The notes beneath the pieces are model-generated. The model was not told the origin of the DNA, ran no database searches, and worked only from the letters and a program-made list of their open reading frames with translations. DNA of 64,000 bases from NVTR01 sp965237505. Lineage in GTDB: Bacteria > Pseudomonadota > Alphaproteobacteria > Rhodobacterales > Rhodobacteraceae. Below, piece by piece: positions 63,586-64,000 of the stretch. The translations under genes were made by a program, and so were the position numbers. The stretch is from the NCBI GenBank assembly GCA_965237505.1, contig CBDEFR010000003.1, positions 62,001 through 126,000 on the forward strand, given 5' to 3'. The stretch's first letter is position 1, and every line of letters starts with the position of its first letter.

Positions 63586-64000
63586 TCGGCTCCCTCTCGT
63601 TCAAAAAGAACGGCAGGATAACCGCGTTAAGGATCGCCTCGTGGCAGCAATATCTCAGGTGAAAACAGGGTGGCCGGATGCCCCGGAATCCCCGGCCGGA
63701 TCAAATCGGTATGGGTGGCCGGATGTTAGCGGAATCACTGGCCGGATCGCCCCGGAATACGCATAATTGTCCGGGGTGACTTTCCAACTGCCTCTATCTC
63801 TTCGATTATGCCCACGGAATACATAAAGCCTTTGCTTGCCGATATTCTTGATGCGGGGTGCGAAGGAAAACTCCAGCAGATGGGTGAGGCCAAAGACGGC
63901 CTCATTATATCCGTGGGTATCGGTGGAATGGATATCGCTTTTGATGACGTCATTGTGCATAAGCCCGTCAATGACATAGGCGCTTTCGCGGTCAGCTGCG

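Larger units (their letters stand above)
61178..63763 (-). mobile_element. IS21-family element C (2586 bp)
   Basis: Ends TGCGCATTCCGG and GGAATACGCA. Flanked by an 8-bp duplication TAATTGTC at 61170-61177 and 63764-63771. It has the same gene layout and end motifs as IS21-B but lies inverted relative to it. It is nested within the Tn3 transposase gene. Both istA and istB are intact. Confidence 0.94.
60614..64000 (-). pseudogene. tnpA: Tn3-family transposase, split by IS21-C and running off the window
   Basis: The C-terminal part is at 60614-61177 (NYINDALVRGNWDDLLRLV, then SDIFRRLNSYSRQHALYQTL, ending LKSVA). The upstream part is at 63764-64000 (ESAYVIDGLMHNDVIKSD, then IHSTDTHGYNEAVFGLTHLL and SFAPRIKNIGKQRLY). 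Together they are the DDE domain of a Tn3 TnpA. The two parts join as ...VTPDNY-IN... when IS21-C and one copy of TAATTGTC are removed. The N-terminal two thirds lie beyond 64000. Confidence 0.88.

Overview
The window is chromosomal DNA from an alphaproteobacterium, most likely a member of the Rhodobacterales (Roseobacter-type). The evidence is gene content and order: ruvC-ruvA-ruvB-ybgC-tolQRAB-pal-cpoB-tilS-ftsH on one strand, a tad pilus cluster with its AAA ATPase and prepilin peptidase, the DUF2849-cysI-cysH-DUF934-fpr sulfur cluster, the PdeM/Lhr-type ligase-associated repair pair, and a valine-degradation cluster. Genus is not resolvable from this sequence alone.

Layout. 1-18.3 kb is compact housekeeping DNA with no mobile element: Holliday-junction resolution (ruvCAB), the Tol-Pal envelope system, tRNA-Ile lysidine synthase, FtsH protease, one-carbon metabolism (fhs, folD, with an unlisted 40-codon ORF between them), then pdeM and an Lhr-like helicase on the minus strand. 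From 18.4 kb onward the DNA is full of insertions. A 272-bp IS1595-derived MITE sits in the 3' end of the tad-linked ATPase gene. An IS4-family element splits tadC. tadB is truncated at a 25-bp IS21-end relic followed by a second IS21-type element. A third IS21 element splits an SRPBCC gene, and a fourth lies upstream of infC. Next come an alanine-rich coiled-coil protein, the sulfate/sulfite reduction genes, an Lrp regulator facing a cytochrome P450, a second IS4 copy, and mmsB / HIBYL-CoA hydrolase / acyl-CoA dehydrogenase. These are separated from mmsA by a VPLPA-CTERM protein, a broken IS5 transposase, a YbdK-type ligase and a decayed hydrolase. The last part holds coaD, a small membrane ORF, tkt, a ZauP/ZapA-like pair, an IS630 element, a truncated BTAD regulator, and a Tn3 transposase split by another IS21 copy.

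Interpretation. I count ten transposable elements or remnants between 18.4 and 64 kb. Many carry readable target duplications: 8 bp for the MITE, 9 bp for IS4 copy 1, 6 bp for IS21-B, 8 bp for IS21-C and TA for IS630. Frameshifts and stops fall in IS or accessory genes, while every housekeeping frame is open, which looks like accessory-gene erosion rather than random sequencing error. No CRISPR array, tRNA or rRNA gene was seen. I did not find a clearly new multi-gene system. The most novel items are the MITE-generated C-terminal fusion of the ATPase, two unlisted small ORFs (14087-14209 and 55115-55288), the AUA-start infC, and the nested IS21 relics that mark a rearranged tad locus.
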